64,000 nucleotides of DNA from Streptomyces pseudovenezuelae (GTDB taxonomy: Bacteria; Actinomycetota; Actinomycetes; Streptomycetales; Streptomycetaceae). The notes below the pieces were generated by a model that searched no databases, was not told the origin of the DNA, and saw nothing but the letters and a program-made list of their open reading frames with translations. The DNA is taken from positions 310,001 to 374,000 of the forward strand of contig NZ_JARXVH010000001.1 in NCBI RefSeq assembly GCF_029892565.1, in the 5' to 3' direction. The translations under genes were made by a program, and so were the position numbers. Of the stretch, positions 16,047-25,241 are shown in pieces (the stretch's first letter is position 1; every line of letters starts with the position of its first letter).

Positions 16047-19000
16047 TTACTCCTCGTCGCGCAGCCGGGCCGCCAAAGAGGTCAGGTCCTCGGTCACTTC
16101 GGTGTGGCCCAGGGCCGTCAGTCGGGAGACCGCCGCGTCGAGGCGGGTGAGTGCGGGGGCCGGGCGTTCCAGGTAGAGGCCCTCCACGGCGCCCGCCAGG
16201 CGGACGCACTCGGCCCATTCGCCGACGCGTTCGTCGTCCTTTCCAGGCTCGCCGAGCAGGGAGAGCGCCTTCTCCAGGGCGACCAGCGCGTCCTCGTACT
16301 CGCCCGCGTATGCGTTGACCCGCCCGTGCTCGTAGGCCAGGGCGGAGTCCAGGGAACGGCCGTGGTAGTGGTACTCGGCGGCGGCCGCCTCTTCGGCGAT
16401 CCGGCCCGCGTCGTCGAGGAAGCGGAGCGCGTCGGACAGGCCGTCGGGGCCCTGCTGCTGGGCCTGGAGGCGGGCGAGTTCGCGCAGGCAGCTGCTGAGC
16501 TGTTCGTAGCGCGGGTCCTTGGCGTGGGCGGCGATCGCCTGGTCCGCGACCTCGCGGGCCCTGCCGAACTCGCCGGACTCACCGAGGAGTACGGCGGTCT
16601 CCGCGGCGATCATGGCGTGGCTGCCCGGGTCGTCGTCCCAGCCTGCCGACGCGGCCGCGAGGGTGACGAACTCCGCCGTGGCGGCCTTGAGGTCCTCCCC
16701 CGCGCGCAGCGCACGGGCGCGGGTCAGGCGCAGCTGGGCGACGAGCCGGTCGTCCAACTCCCCTGAGACGACGTCCGGTTCGGCCAGCAGGGAGTCGAGC
16801 AGCGCGATGCAGTCCTCGACGCGGCCCAGGTCCAGGGTGAGTTGGGCCGCGTTGCTGTAGGAGCAGAACGCCTCCGTCCGGCTGCCGCGGCGCAGGGCCA
16901 CCTCCGCCGAGCGCGTCAGGTGACGCAAGGCCTCGTCAGGTCGGCCCAGGCGCATGGCGGCTTCGGCGAGATCGCCCTGGAGTCGGGAGGTGTCGACGCT
17001 GTCCGCCGGCCACTCGGCGGCCAGCCGCAGGCCTTCGGTGAGGTCGTCGTAGGCGGACTGCGCGTCCCGGAGGCCGAGTTGGAGCCGGCCGCGCAGGCCG
17101 AGCGTCCGGGGCAGGTGCCAGGCGGGGCCCCGCGCCTTCAGCCGGCCGAGGAGGGCGTCGATCTCGGTGATCGCGGCGGGCAGGTCGCCGGAGAGGGCGT
17201 GCGCGCTGGCCCGCATCAGCAGGGCGCCGGAGATCTGTGTGCCGACGTCGTGCCGGGTGGCGAAGTCCTGCAGCAGGTCCACCTCGGCGAGGAGCGGCGC
17301 GACATGCTCGTCGCTCCCGGTGGCCTGCAGGCGCAGGCCGAGCGCGGTCGCGCGCAGCCGCAGCAGCCGGGCCTCCTGGTACGGCGCGAGTCCGGGCGTC
17401 TCCTCGTGGAGACGGACCACCGAGGCGTGGGCGGCGGTCAGCGCGATGACCTTCGCCTCGACCCCAGCGGCAGCCTTCACCTCGGCTTCAACGGCGGTTT
17501 TCGCCTCGGCTCCGTCCGTGCCCGTCGCCTCAGCTCCCTCCACGGCGGCATCCGCGGTCCTCGCCTCGGCTCCCCCGGCGTCCTCCGCGGGGATCTCGGC
17601 GATGGCGAGCACGGCGCAGGCTCGGGCTAGCGCCGCGTCACCCGCCGCTCCGGCGTCGTCGTACAGCGCCGCGGCCTCCTCGTGGAGCGCGGCGGCGTCG
17701 GCGAACTCGTCCTTGTCGCCAGCCCGGCTCGCCTCGTCGGCCAGCAGGTCCGCGCGCAGCTGTTCGAGCGGGCCCGCGGCCGGATCGTCGGGGTGGGTGT
17801 AGTCCCGGGCGGCCACGAGCGTACGCAACCGCGCCCAGCAGGCCTGCGCGTCCGGGTGTCCCTGCCGGTCCAACTCCCTTGCCCGGACGATGAGTTCGGG
17901 CAGGGAGTCGGGGAGGTCGGCGTCCGCACGCGGGGCGGCGGGCGCGGCCGTGGCCACGTCGTCGAGGCTGCGGGTGCGCAGGGTCAGGTCCAGCGCGTCC
18001 AGCAGCGGGGCGCGGTCGAGGCGGGCCCGGCGGCGGTCGGCGTGGGCCGTGGTGCCGTTGCGGGCGTCGAAGCGGGCGGCCAGGTCGTCCGCGCGACCGC
18101 GCACCTCGGCGCGCAGGGCGGCCACCGTCCAGCTGCGGCCCGGGTACCCGGCGGTGGGCAGTTCTCCGTGGCCGAGGGCCTCGACGCGCTGGAGGAGGGC
18201 CTCCACGCCGGTGAGGAAGCCCAGCTGGTCCATCGGCGAGTCGACGTCGTCGAACAGGTTCCGGTTCTCGGCGAGCAGTTCCAGGCCGCGGGCCTCGTTG
18301 CCGGTCAGCGCGCAGAACTCCAGGTGCCGGCCGACCTCCGTGGACATCGAGGGGTTGCGGCGGCAGCCGCGGTAGCCGACCAGGTGCAGTTCGCGGGCCC
18401 GGTCGGTGCGGCCGGTGCGCAGCAGGGGCAGCAGCGCGTACGAGACGGAGCGGGCCGGCTCCTCCTGGCAGGACTCCTTCCCGGCCAGGACGGGCTCCCA
18501 GGCGCTCAGCGCCCGCTCGTCGTCGCCCGCCGTGAGGTGGTACAGGGCGCGCTCGCAGATCTCGCAGGCCTCGCAGTCGCTGAGCCTGATGCGGGTGCGG
18601 CCCGCCCACAGCTCGTAGGCGAGGGAGGTGTCCTCGCCTGTGTGGACGGCGAGTTGGTAGGCCTGTCCGTAGTAGGGCTGGAGGCCGAGGTCGGCCTTCT
18701 CGTACCGGTCGCGCATCTCCTGCAGCCACTGGCGCAGGCTGGCCAGCGGCATCTCGGGCAGTGCGCGCAGCGCGGTGGCCACCCACTTGAACCGCCAGAA
18801 CAGCATGTGGCGCAGACGCTCGTCGAAGACGTCGGGCTGCTCGTCGAAGAGGGTGAGCAGCCGGGCGAAGACGACGGGCGACTTCCGGGGTTCGGAGCCG
18901 TAGGTGTACGCCTCCTGGAGTTCGAGCAGCGCGTGGATGAGCGGGACGGGCTCCGCGAACTGCTCTGCGGCGTCGACGAGCTCCTCGGCGGTGACGGTGC

Positions 19001-19085
19001 GGGTGCGGCCGTAGGGCCGCCGGTCGTTCTCCTGCAGCGCCTGGAACAGCTCGTCCGTGTTCTGGGGGTGGGGTGCGGTCGGCAT
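16047..19085 (-). CDS. Large TPR-type helical-repeat protein, downstream of HSP90
   Basis: 1012-residue predicted cytosolic protein composed mostly of degenerate TPR-like helical pairs; the clearest units are in the C-terminal half (for example LGLRDAQSAYDDLTEGLRLA and LGRPDEALRHLTRSAEVALR). An Ala/Glu/Lys low-complexity insertion with near-repeated EAKTAVEAEVKAA-type units occupies about residues 495-548. The ATG at 19085 is 2 bases downstream of the HSP90 stop, so translation is coupled; the frame extends upstream but only as an antiphase reading of the HSP90 gene. TPR proteins are the classic HSP90 partners in eukaryotes, so a co-chaperone or client-adaptor role is inferred. Confidence 0.85.
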   Translation of the reverse strand: MPTAPHPQNTDELFQALQENDRRPYGRTRTVTAEELVDAAEQFAEPVPLIHALLELQEAYTYGSEPRKSPVVFARLLTLFDEQPDVFDERLRHMLFWRFKWVATALRALPEMPLASLRQWLQEMRDRYEKADLGLQPYYGQAYQLAVHTGEDTSLAYELWAGRTRIRLSDCEACEICERALYHLTAGDDERALSAWEPVLAGKESCQEEPARSVSYALLPLLRTGRTDRARELHLVGYRGCRRNPSMSTEVGRHLEFCALTGNEARGLELLAENRNLFDDVDSPMDQLGFLTGVEALLQRVEALGHGELPTAGYPGRSWTVAALRAEVRGRADDLAARFDARNGTTAHADRRRARLDRAPLLDALDLTLRTRSLDDVATAAPAAPRADADLPDSLPELIVRARELDRQGHPDAQACWARLRTLVAARDYTHPDDPAAGPLEQLRADLLADEASRAGDKDEFADAAALHEEAAALYDDAGAAGDAALARACAVLAIAEIPAEDAGGAEARTADAAVEGAEATGTDGAEAKTAVEAEVKAAAGVEAKVIALTAAHASVVRLHEETPGLAPYQEARLLRLRATALGLRLQATGSDEHVAPLLAEVDLLQDFATRHDVGTQISGALLMRASAHALSGDLPAAITEIDALLGRLKARGPAWHLPRTLGLRGRLQLGLRDAQSAYDDLTEGLRLAAEWPADSVDTSRLQGDLAEAAMRLGRPDEALRHLTRSAEVALRRGSRTEAFCSYSNAAQLTLDLGRVEDCIALLDSLLAEPDVVSGELDDRLVAQLRLTRARALRAGEDLKAATAEFVTLAAASAGWDDDPGSHAMIAAETAVLLGESGEFGRAREVADQAIAAHAKDPRYEQLSSCLRELARLQAQQQGPDGLSDALRFLDDAGRIAEEAAAAEYHYHGRSLDSALAYEHGRVNAYAGEYEDALVALEKALSLLGEPGKDDERVGEWAECVRLAGAVEGLYLERPAPALTRLDAAVSRLTALGHTEVTEDLTSLAARLRDEE

Positions 19086-19087
19086 CG

Positions 19088-20935
19088 TCAGCTGTCCTTT
19101 CGGAGGGCGTGGGCGAGAAGGTCGAGGAAGGAGCGGTTGATGAGGCTCGACTCGGCGGGCCGCAGCGGGCGCCGGGAGAGCATCGCGGCCTGCCCGTAGA
19201 GGGCTTCGGCGCTGGTGCGGGCCAGCTCGGGCTCGTCGATGGAGACGGCGGTGCGGACCAGCGGGTTGAGCTGGTTGAGGATCAGCTGGGCGCGCGGTGC
19301 CTCCTGGCGCAGGGCGCCGAGGATGTCGCCCCACAGGCCGCCCTCCGACTCGCGGGCGAGCTGGGAGCGGGTGCGCTCGTGCCGGGCCTCGCGGCTGTCC
19401 ACCAGGAGGGCGGGCGCGGAGGCGGGGTGGAAGGTGCGCAGCGCGACGTCGCAGTCGAAGACGGCGAGGGCGTCGCGGGCCAGGGCGAGGTAGGGCGCGG
19501 CGGCCAGTTCCGTCTCCCGGTCGACGGGGTCGAGGTGGGCGGTGAGGGTCGCCGGGTCGAGGTCGGCGACGCTGACCTCGGGCCTGATCTCGGGCAGCCG
19601 GTGGACCAGCTCACGGTCGTAGGTGTAGCCGCCGTTGACTACGCCGAGCCCGGCGGCCGAGGCGATCGCCGCGACCTGCCGGAACTCCTCCACGCTGGAG
19701 GTCACGAGCACGGTGCGGTGGGTGCGCGCGAACTCGTCGAGGGTGCTGTGCCCGTCGGTGGTCTCGAACGGCAGCCAGGGCAGCAGCATCCGCAGGATCT
19801 CGTCGTCGTGCACCGCGAGCGACTTCACGGCCAGGTGGTGCGCCTGGAGGAAGCGGGCGAGCAGGTCCGGGTCGCTGGCGGCGGCCCGGGCGATCCACGC
19901 GCGCAGCCGCTCGGCGAGGGCGTCGCGGACGGCGGCGAGCGTGTCGTCCTCGTACAGGGACTCGCGGGAGGCCGTCGGGCGCAGGCTCTCGGCGTCGACG
20001 ACGCAGCGGACGAAGAAGGCCCACTCGGGCAGGATCTCCTCGGCCTGCTCGGACAGCAGCATGCCCTTGACGTGCACGCGATGGCCGTGCCGGCGTCCGG
20101 CGGGCACCGCCTCGGGCAGGACGCACGCGATGCCCTTGAGGCCGACCGCCGGCAGGTCCAGCTCGATGGTGTCCAGCGGGGTGAACCCGAGGGTCTCCTC
20201 GCCGAACGCGGCCAGCGCACGGGAGCGGGCTCCCGGTGTGGGGTACGTGCGAGCCCAGGGCGCCGGTTCGGGATTGACGGACGTGCCCGTGCCGCCCTTG
20301 CCGTCGTCGAAGGTCACCGGGTGGCGCAGCAGGGAGCCGAAGTGCCGGGCGAGCGCGTGCACTTGGACCGGGCGGGTCCACTCGCCCGCGTCGGCGCGCG
20401 GGGTCAGCGTGACGGTGGTGCCGGGCCGGGGGCGGGCGGAGGCGGGCAGGGTGCGGACGGTGTAGCTGCCGTCGCCGCGTCCCCGCCACTCCACGACGGG
20501 CGCGTCGGGCGCGGCGGCGGACCGGCTCAGTACGTGGATCTCGTCCGCGACCAGGAAGCAGGAGAGCAGGCCGATGCCGAACTGACCGATGAAGTCGGCC
20601 CGTTGCTCGGCGATCTTCTCCGCGCGCTTGCTGCTGCGGCCGATCGTGGCGAGGAAGGTGTGCACGTCGGCCTCGGTGAGACCGACGCCGTCGTCCTCGA
20701 CGCGTACGACGGATCCGTCGGCGTAGAGACGGATGCCGAACGCGTCGGCGGGCGCGGCGGGTTCGAGGCGCCGCCGGGCGGTCAGCGCGTCCACCGCGTT
20801 CTGCATGAGTTCACGCAGGTAGACGCGGGGGCTGGAGTAGAGGTGATGGGAGAGGAGGTCGACGAGGCCGCGCAGATCCACCTGGAAGGTGCGGTCGGCG
20901 CCGGCCGGGCTCAAAGGGGTGTCGGGCAGTGTCAT
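19088..20935 (-). CDS. htpG: HSP90 family chaperone (HtpG-like)
   Basis: 615-residue ATP-dependent chaperone of HSP90 length. The GHKL ATPase domain is intact but divergent: RELMQNAVDAL (E42, N46) for the usual RELISNASDAL, EDDGVGL for DNGIGM, and GQFGIGLLSCF for GQFGVGFYSAF. The middle domain and a dimerisation region follow; there is no eukaryotic MEEVD tail. It lies between a helical-repeat gene (46 bases upstream) and the large TPR gene (2 bases downstream), so all three are probably one operon. Divergent HSP90s of this kind are common in actinomycetes and are not under obvious heat-shock (HAIR) control here. Confidence 0.92.
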   Translation of the reverse strand: MTLPDTPLSPAGADRTFQVDLRGLVDLLSHHLYSSPRVYLRELMQNAVDALTARRRLEPAAPADAFGIRLYADGSVVRVEDDGVGLTEADVHTFLATIGRSSKRAEKIAEQRADFIGQFGIGLLSCFLVADEIHVLSRSAAAPDAPVVEWRGRGDGSYTVRTLPASARPRPGTTVTLTPRADAGEWTRPVQVHALARHFGSLLRHPVTFDDGKGGTGTSVNPEPAPWARTYPTPGARSRALAAFGEETLGFTPLDTIELDLPAVGLKGIACVLPEAVPAGRRHGHRVHVKGMLLSEQAEEILPEWAFFVRCVVDAESLRPTASRESLYEDDTLAAVRDALAERLRAWIARAAASDPDLLARFLQAHHLAVKSLAVHDDEILRMLLPWLPFETTDGHSTLDEFARTHRTVLVTSSVEEFRQVAAIASAAGLGVVNGGYTYDRELVHRLPEIRPEVSVADLDPATLTAHLDPVDRETELAAAPYLALARDALAVFDCDVALRTFHPASAPALLVDSREARHERTRSQLARESEGGLWGDILGALRQEAPRAQLILNQLNPLVRTAVSIDEPELARTSAEALYGQAAMLSRRPLRPAESSLINRSFLDLLAHALRKDS

Positions 20936-20981
20936 CGGGCAGTCCGGGGTGAGGTGAGCGACGAGCGGCGGGCGGGGTGGA

Positions 20982-21968
20982 TCAGGCGTTGCGCCGGGCG
21001 CGGGCGTACATCTTTTCCGGCTGCGCCATGTACTTCCACGGCCATGGTGTGTAGGCGCCCCGGAGCTGCTGGAAGACGCGTGGCAACGCGCTGCGCGAGG
21101 ACGCCAGCGAGAACGCCATGGCGAAGGTGTTGAAGTCCTCCTGCCAGCCCGGGAAACGCGCGTAGCCGGGGTGGAGGATGCTGCGCTCGGCCGCGTCCAG
21201 CAACTCGTCCTGGATCTCGGGGGCCACGAGGCAGTTCTTGTTGTCCGACTCCACCCAGTTCTCGATGTGGGCCATGGCGATCACACAGCCGAGACGGTGT
21301 CCCTCGGGCGCGCCGGCGAACGCCTCACGCGCGAACGCGAGGGCCTGGCCCGGCTCGCCGCTCCAGCGGGGCTGGAGGTACGACAGCCACTCGATGTGGG
21401 TCTCCAGGTCCAGCGGGTCGCGGCGCAGGGCGGCGTCGCGCCGGGTCTCGTTGACGGCGGGGCCCAGCGACATGCCCCGGCCGGAGGTGAGGAGACGGCG
21501 CCACGGCGTGACCCACTCGGGTCTCAACTCGGCGGCCTCCAGCAGCTGTTCCTCGGCTATGTGCAGCCGCTCGTGGAAGATCCGCCACTGTTCCTGCGTG
21601 ACGTTCACGGCACGGTCGGCGGTGCGCGCCTCCCAGCCCCAACTGATGTGGCGCGCCCCGGATATCAGCAGGGCGGTCGCCCGGTGCTCCTTGTCCTCCT
21701 CGACGGCCCGGCCGATCCAGTCCTGCACCCCGTCCAGCTCGGCGAGTTCGCCCAGCACCTGGTGCTCACGGCCGAGGTCGAAGGGGGCCAGCGCGGCCTT
21801 GACCGCCTCCCAGTCACCCGCGTCGGCCGCCTCCACCAGCGCGAGCACCCGCGTGTCCCCGAGCGCGCGCAGCGTGTACATCCCGTTCCTCTGCAGGCGC
21901 GGGCCGGGAAGGGCGTGCGGATCCTCCGCCGGTCTCTCCGCACCTCTCCCGAACAGCTTCCCCAACAT
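20982..21968 (-). CDS. Helical-repeat protein of unknown function, upstream of HSP90
   Basis: 328-residue soluble, mostly alpha-helical protein. The ATG at 21968 is chosen because GGGGAGGG precedes it by 6 bases; the frame runs 27 codons further without support. The sequence has Trp-rich helices (DWEAVKAALAPFDL, ISWGWEART, PEWVTPWRRLL) and TPR-like spacing, and ends with a basic segment. I do not recognise a named family with certainty (it recalls DUF4034-type proteins). Its position as first gene of the HSP90/TPR operon is its best functional clue. Confidence 0.75.
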   Translation of the reverse strand: MLGKLFGRGAERPAEDPHALPGPRLQRNGMYTLRALGDTRVLALVEAADAGDWEAVKAALAPFDLGREHQVLGELAELDGVQDWIGRAVEEDKEHRATALLISGARHISWGWEARTADRAVNVTQEQWRIFHERLHIAEEQLLEAAELRPEWVTPWRRLLTSGRGMSLGPAVNETRRDAALRRDPLDLETHIEWLSYLQPRWSGEPGQALAFAREAFAGAPEGHRLGCVIAMAHIENWVESDNKNCLVAPEIQDELLDAAERSILHPGYARFPGWQEDFNTFAMAFSLASSRSALPRVFQQLRGAYTPWPWKYMAQPEKMYARARRNA

Positions 21969-22232
21969 GCCGCGCCCTCCCCTGGTCCCGCGTGATCGTC
22001 CGGAGCAGCATAAACGGCACCACCGACACCGCTTCCACAGGGTTTTCACCGGTGCTCCACGCTTCCGGGCCAGGTCCCGTCCGCTCGCCGAGCCGACGCT
22101 CCGATCAGCGCCTCCAGGGAATCCCTTCCGCCTGACAGAAGCCGTCTTGCCGAGCTGTCGCGCGCGTCACGACGCTGGTCCCAACCACGGCACGCGGGGC
22201 GAGGGCGCCCCGCTCTCAGGGACGGGATCGCC

Positions 22233-23297
22233 ATGCCGCACACGACCGCCTTCGCCAGGAACCAGTGGTACGTCGCCGCCTACAGCCACGAGATCGGCCG
22301 GGAGTTGCTCGGCCGGACGATCCTCGGTGAGCCCCTGGTCTTCTACCGCACCGAGGACGAGGGAACCCCCGTCGCCCTGCACGACCGCTGTGTGCACCGC
22401 CGTTACCCCCTCTCCGAGAGCGGGCTCGACGGGGACCGGATCGTCTGCGGGTACCACGGGTTCACGTACGACACGAGCGGCGCCTGCGTGTACGTGCCCG
22501 GGCAGAAACGCATACCTCGTACCGCCCGCGTCGCCTCCTACCCGGTCGTCGAGCTGGACGCGCTGATCTGGGTGTGGATCGGCGACCCGGCCCTCGCCGA
22601 CGCCGGGACCATCCCGCGCGCCCGGCACCTCGACTCCCCGGGCTGGGTCACCGTCTCCGGGATGGAGCCGATCGACGCCGACTACGGGCTGCTCGTCGAC
22701 AACCTGCTCGACCTCTCCCACGAGACGTATCTGCACGGCGGGTACATCGGCACGCCCGAGGTCGCCGAGACGCCGATCACCACCGAGGTCGACGAGGGCG
22801 CCGGGATCGTGCGGGTGAGCCGGCACATGGACGACGCCGAGTGCCCGCCGTTCTACGCCCGTTCGACCGGGATCGAGGGGCGGATCACTCGCTGGCAGGA
22901 CATCGAGTACCACGCGCCGTGCCTGTATCTGCTGCACAGCCGGATCGCGCCGGTCGGTGTGGTGCCGGAGGCCGACGGCAGCGATCCGAACGGCTTCCAC
23001 ACCGAGATCACGTACGCCATCACGCCCTCCGCCGACGGTCACGTCTACGACTTCTGGGCCGTCTCGCGCGACTGGGCGACGGAGGACGCCGAGGTCACCG
23101 AGTTCCTGCGGGGCAACAACCACACCGTCGTGATGCAGGACGTCGACGCGCTCAACCTCCTGCAGAAGACGCTCGGTTCGGAGCGGACGGGCTACCAGGA
23201 ACTCAGCATCAACATCGACACCGGCGGCCTGGCCGCGCGCCGCATCCTCGCCCGGCTGGTCGAGGAGGGCGACAAGCCCGTGGAGAAGGTGCTGTGA
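22233..23297 (+). CDS. Rieske [2Fe-2S] aromatic ring-hydroxylating/demethylating oxygenase (VanA-like)
   Basis: 354-residue oxygenase subunit of the vanillate O-demethylase type. The Rieske cluster ligands are C53-x-H55 and C72-x2-H75, and the mononuclear iron site is in DLSHETYLH (H163, H168). The length and the NQWYVAAYSHEIG start match the VanA group. Electrons would come from the flavin/[2Fe-2S] reductase encoded two genes downstream. The GTG of the small gene that follows overlaps its stop. The actual substrate may be any aryl methyl ether or related compound; the linked importer is of the NitT/TauT type. Confidence 0.9.
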   Translation: MPHTTAFARNQWYVAAYSHEIGRELLGRTILGEPLVFYRTEDEGTPVALHDRCVHRRYPLSESGLDGDRIVCGYHGFTYDTSGACVYVPGQKRIPRTARVASYPVVELDALIWVWIGDPALADAGTIPRARHLDSPGWVTVSGMEPIDADYGLLVDNLLDLSHETYLHGGYIGTPEVAETPITTEVDEGAGIVRVSRHMDDAECPPFYARSTGIEGRITRWQDIEYHAPCLYLLHSRIAPVGVVPEADGSDPNGFHTEITYAITPSADGHVYDFWAVSRDWATEDAEVTEFLRGNNHTVVMQDVDALNLLQKTLGSERTGYQELSINIDTGGLAARRILARLVEEGDKPVEKVL

Positions 23298-23467
23298 GCG
23301 GCAGCCCCACCGGGGAGGTCTACCGCATCGACTGGCTGCCCGGCACGGACGTCCTGCACGGTACGTGCCACTGCGGCCGGGAACACACCTCGCAGGATCC
23401 GATCAAGATGTGGGAGTGGATGCTCGCCCACCCGAACGGACACGAACCGCAGGGACACGACTCATGA
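23294..23467 (+). CDS. 57-residue Cys/His-rich protein between oxygenase and reductase
   Basis: Small protein with GTG start overlapping the oxygenase stop (GTGA) and a stop overlapping the reductase start (ATGA), so it is translated as part of the chain. It contains C25-H-C27-G-R-E-H31 and a later WEWMLAHPNGH (H46, H50), a spacing suited to metal binding, and no hydrophobic segment. I do not recognise a named family. Position argues for a role in the oxygenase system, such as cluster assembly, electron transfer or complex stability. Confidence 0.7.
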   Translation: MSGSPTGEVYRIDWLPGTDVLHGTCHCGREHTSQDPIKMWEWMLAHPNGHEPQGHDS

Positions 23468-24399
23468 CCGCGTACGAAGCCGAACTCGTCGTCTCCGGAA
23501 GGGACTTCGCCGCCGACGGCGTGCTCGCCCTCACCCTGCGCCACCCGCTCGGCGAGCAACTCCCCTCCTGGGAGCCCGGTGCCCACATCGACGTCGTGCT
23601 CGGTCCGGAGCTGGAGCGGCAGTACTCCCTGTGCGGGGACCCCGCGGACCATACGGCCTGGCGGATCGCCGTGCTGCGGGAGCCGGACGGGCGGGGTGGA
23701 TCCGCCCATGTGCACGAGGAGTTGGGGGAGGGCGACAAGGTCCGGGTACGCGGGCCGCGCAACCACTTCCGGCTGGAGCCGGCGCCCCGGTACCGATTCG
23801 TCGCCGGCGGGATCGGGATCACCCCGATCCTGCCGATGCTGGCCGCGGCCGAGGCGGCGGGTGCGGAATGGACGTTGCTCTACGGCGGGCGGACCCGGCA
23901 ATCCATCGCGTTCACGGAGGAGTTGGGGCGGTACGGGGACCGGGTCACCGTCGCCCCGCAGGACGAGACCGGGCTGCTGGACCTCGCCTCCGTGCTGGAC
24001 GACCTGCCCGAGGGCACGCTCGTCTACTGCTGCGGTCCCGGGCCGCTGCTCGACGCGGTGGAGGAGCGGTGTCCGGCGCCGGTGCTGCGGGTCGAGCGGT
24101 TCCAGCCGAAGGTCCAACAGGGCGGTGAGAACGGCGAGTTCGAGGTCGAGCTGGCGCAGAGCGGGCGTACCGTCACGGTCGCCCCGGACGTCTCCGTGCT
24201 CGACGCCGTCCGCGCCGCCGGTGTCGAGGTGCTGTTCTCCTGCACCGAGGGGACCTGCGGCACCTGCGAGACCGATGTGCTCGACGGCGTCCCGGACCAC
24301 CGGGACTCGGTGCTCACCGCAGAGGAGCGGGCGGGCGGCGAGACGATGATGATCTGTGTGTCGCGCTGCCGGGGGAAGCGGCTCGTGCTGGACCTGTGA
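23464..24399 (+). CDS. PDR-type ferredoxin reductase (VanB-like)
   Basis: 311-residue reductase with, in order, an FMN-binding barrel (ERQYSLCGDP), an NAD-binding domain (GGIGITPILPML, YCCGPGPLL) and a C-terminal plant-type [2Fe-2S] domain with C260, C265, C268 and C298. This is the standard phthalate-dioxygenase-reductase layout that passes electrons from NAD(P)H to the Rieske oxygenase. The ATG overlaps the stop of the small Cys/His gene. The last 86 bases overlap the 3' end of the IclR gene on the other strand. Confidence 0.9.
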   Translation: MTAYEAELVVSGRDFAADGVLALTLRHPLGEQLPSWEPGAHIDVVLGPELERQYSLCGDPADHTAWRIAVLREPDGRGGSAHVHEELGEGDKVRVRGPRNHFRLEPAPRYRFVAGGIGITPILPMLAAAEAAGAEWTLLYGGRTRQSIAFTEELGRYGDRVTVAPQDETGLLDLASVLDDLPEGTLVYCCGPGPLLDAVEERCPAPVLRVERFQPKVQQGGENGEFEVELAQSGRTVTVAPDVSVLDAVRAAGVEVLFSCTEGTCGTCETDVLDGVPDHRDSVLTAEERAGGETMMICVSRCRGKRLVLDL

Positions 24400-25165
24400 T
24401 CGCGAGGTCGGCGTCGATCCGGTCGACCGTCGCGAACAGGTGCGGCAGCAGGTCGCGGCGGATCGACTCGACGGAGGTGCGGCCCGCGGGCACCGCGATG
24501 TTGACGGCCGCGGCCACCATGCCGTCCCGGTCCCGCACCGGGGCGGCGACCGATCGCAGCCCCTCCTCCAGTTCCTGGTCGACGATCGCGTACCCCTGTC
24601 GGCGCACCCGGCGCAGCTCCGCCCGCAGGGCCCGCGCCGAGACGATGGTCCGGTCGGTCAGCGGGCGCAGTTCCACGCGGGCGAGCCGGGCGTCGACCTC
24701 CTCGTCCGGGAGGTACGCGAGGATGACCCGGCCCACCGACGTCACATGGGCCGGGAATCGGGTGCCGAGGGTGATCGTGGCGGACATGATGCGGCGGGTC
24801 GGTACCCGGACCACGTAGACGATGTCGTCGCCGTCGAGGACGCACAGTGACGACGACTCCCGTACCTGGGCGACGAGTTGGTCCAGATGGGGCTCGGCGA
24901 TCTGCGGCAGGGTGACGCTGGAGAGGTAGGAGTAGCCGAGTTCCAGGACGCGCGGGGTGAGGCGGAACAGACGCCCGTCCTGATGGACGTATCCCAGGTC
25001 GACCAGGGTGAGGAGCAGGCGGCGGGTGGCCGCGCGGGTCAGCTCGCAGGTGTCGGCGACCTCGCTCAGGGTGCGGGCGGGATGCTCCTCGTCGAAGGCG
25101 CGGATCACGGCGAGACCGCGCTCGAAGGACCTCACGAAGTGTGGTGCACGGGCGCCCGCTGGCAT
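24314..25165 (-). CDS. IclR-family transcriptional regulator (PcaU/PcaR-like)
   Basis: 283-residue regulator with an N-terminal winged HTH (TLSEVADTCELTRAATRRLL) and the IclR effector domain (RDRDGMVAAAVNIAVP). The ATG at 25165 has GGAGGC 4 bases upstream; the frame opens 14 codons earlier without support. The usual IclR end is followed by about 25 extra Ser/Ala/Arg/Pro-rich residues read through the complement of the reductase gene, probably a recent 3' extension. It lies between the oxygenase operon and the importer operon and likely controls both. Confidence 0.88.
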   Translation of the reverse strand: MPAGARAPHFVRSFERGLAVIRAFDEEHPARTLSEVADTCELTRAATRRLLLTLVDLGYVHQDGRLFRLTPRVLELGYSYLSSVTLPQIAEPHLDQLVAQVRESSSLCVLDGDDIVYVVRVPTRRIMSATITLGTRFPAHVTSVGRVILAYLPDEEVDARLARVELRPLTDRTIVSARALRAELRRVRRQGYAIVDQELEEGLRSVAAPVRDRDGMVAAAVNIAVPAGRTSVESIRRDLLPHLFATVDRIDADLAITGPARAASPGSATHRSSSSRRPPAPLR

Positions 25166-25181
25166 TGCCGCCTCCAAAAGT

Positions 25182-25196
25182 GTCAACAATGTTGTC
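25182..25196. promoter_or_regulatory. Candidate IclR operator next to its own start
   Basis: GTCAACAATGTTGTC is a 15-bp pseudo-palindrome with one mismatched pair (CAACA-A-TGTTG core), 17 bases upstream of the iclR ATG, a usual place for autoregulation. Confidence 0.4.
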
Positions 25197-25206
25197 GGCG
25201 AACCCA

Positions 25207-25235
25207 TTGACCCGACCCGTTGCGGCTTCTACCTT
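25207..25235 (+). promoter_or_regulatory. Probable sigma-70-type promoter of the ABC importer operon
   Basis: TTGACC (25207-25212) and TACCTT (25230-25235) are separated by 17 bases and point to the binding-protein gene at 25325. Confidence 0.55.
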
Positions 25236-25241
25236 CCGGCT

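Noticed and set aside
19086..19334. Longer N-terminus for the TPR protein
   Set aside because: It would overlap the HSP90 end by 80 codons and reads as Arg/Pro-rich antiphase sequence; the ATG at 19085 is correctly spaced.
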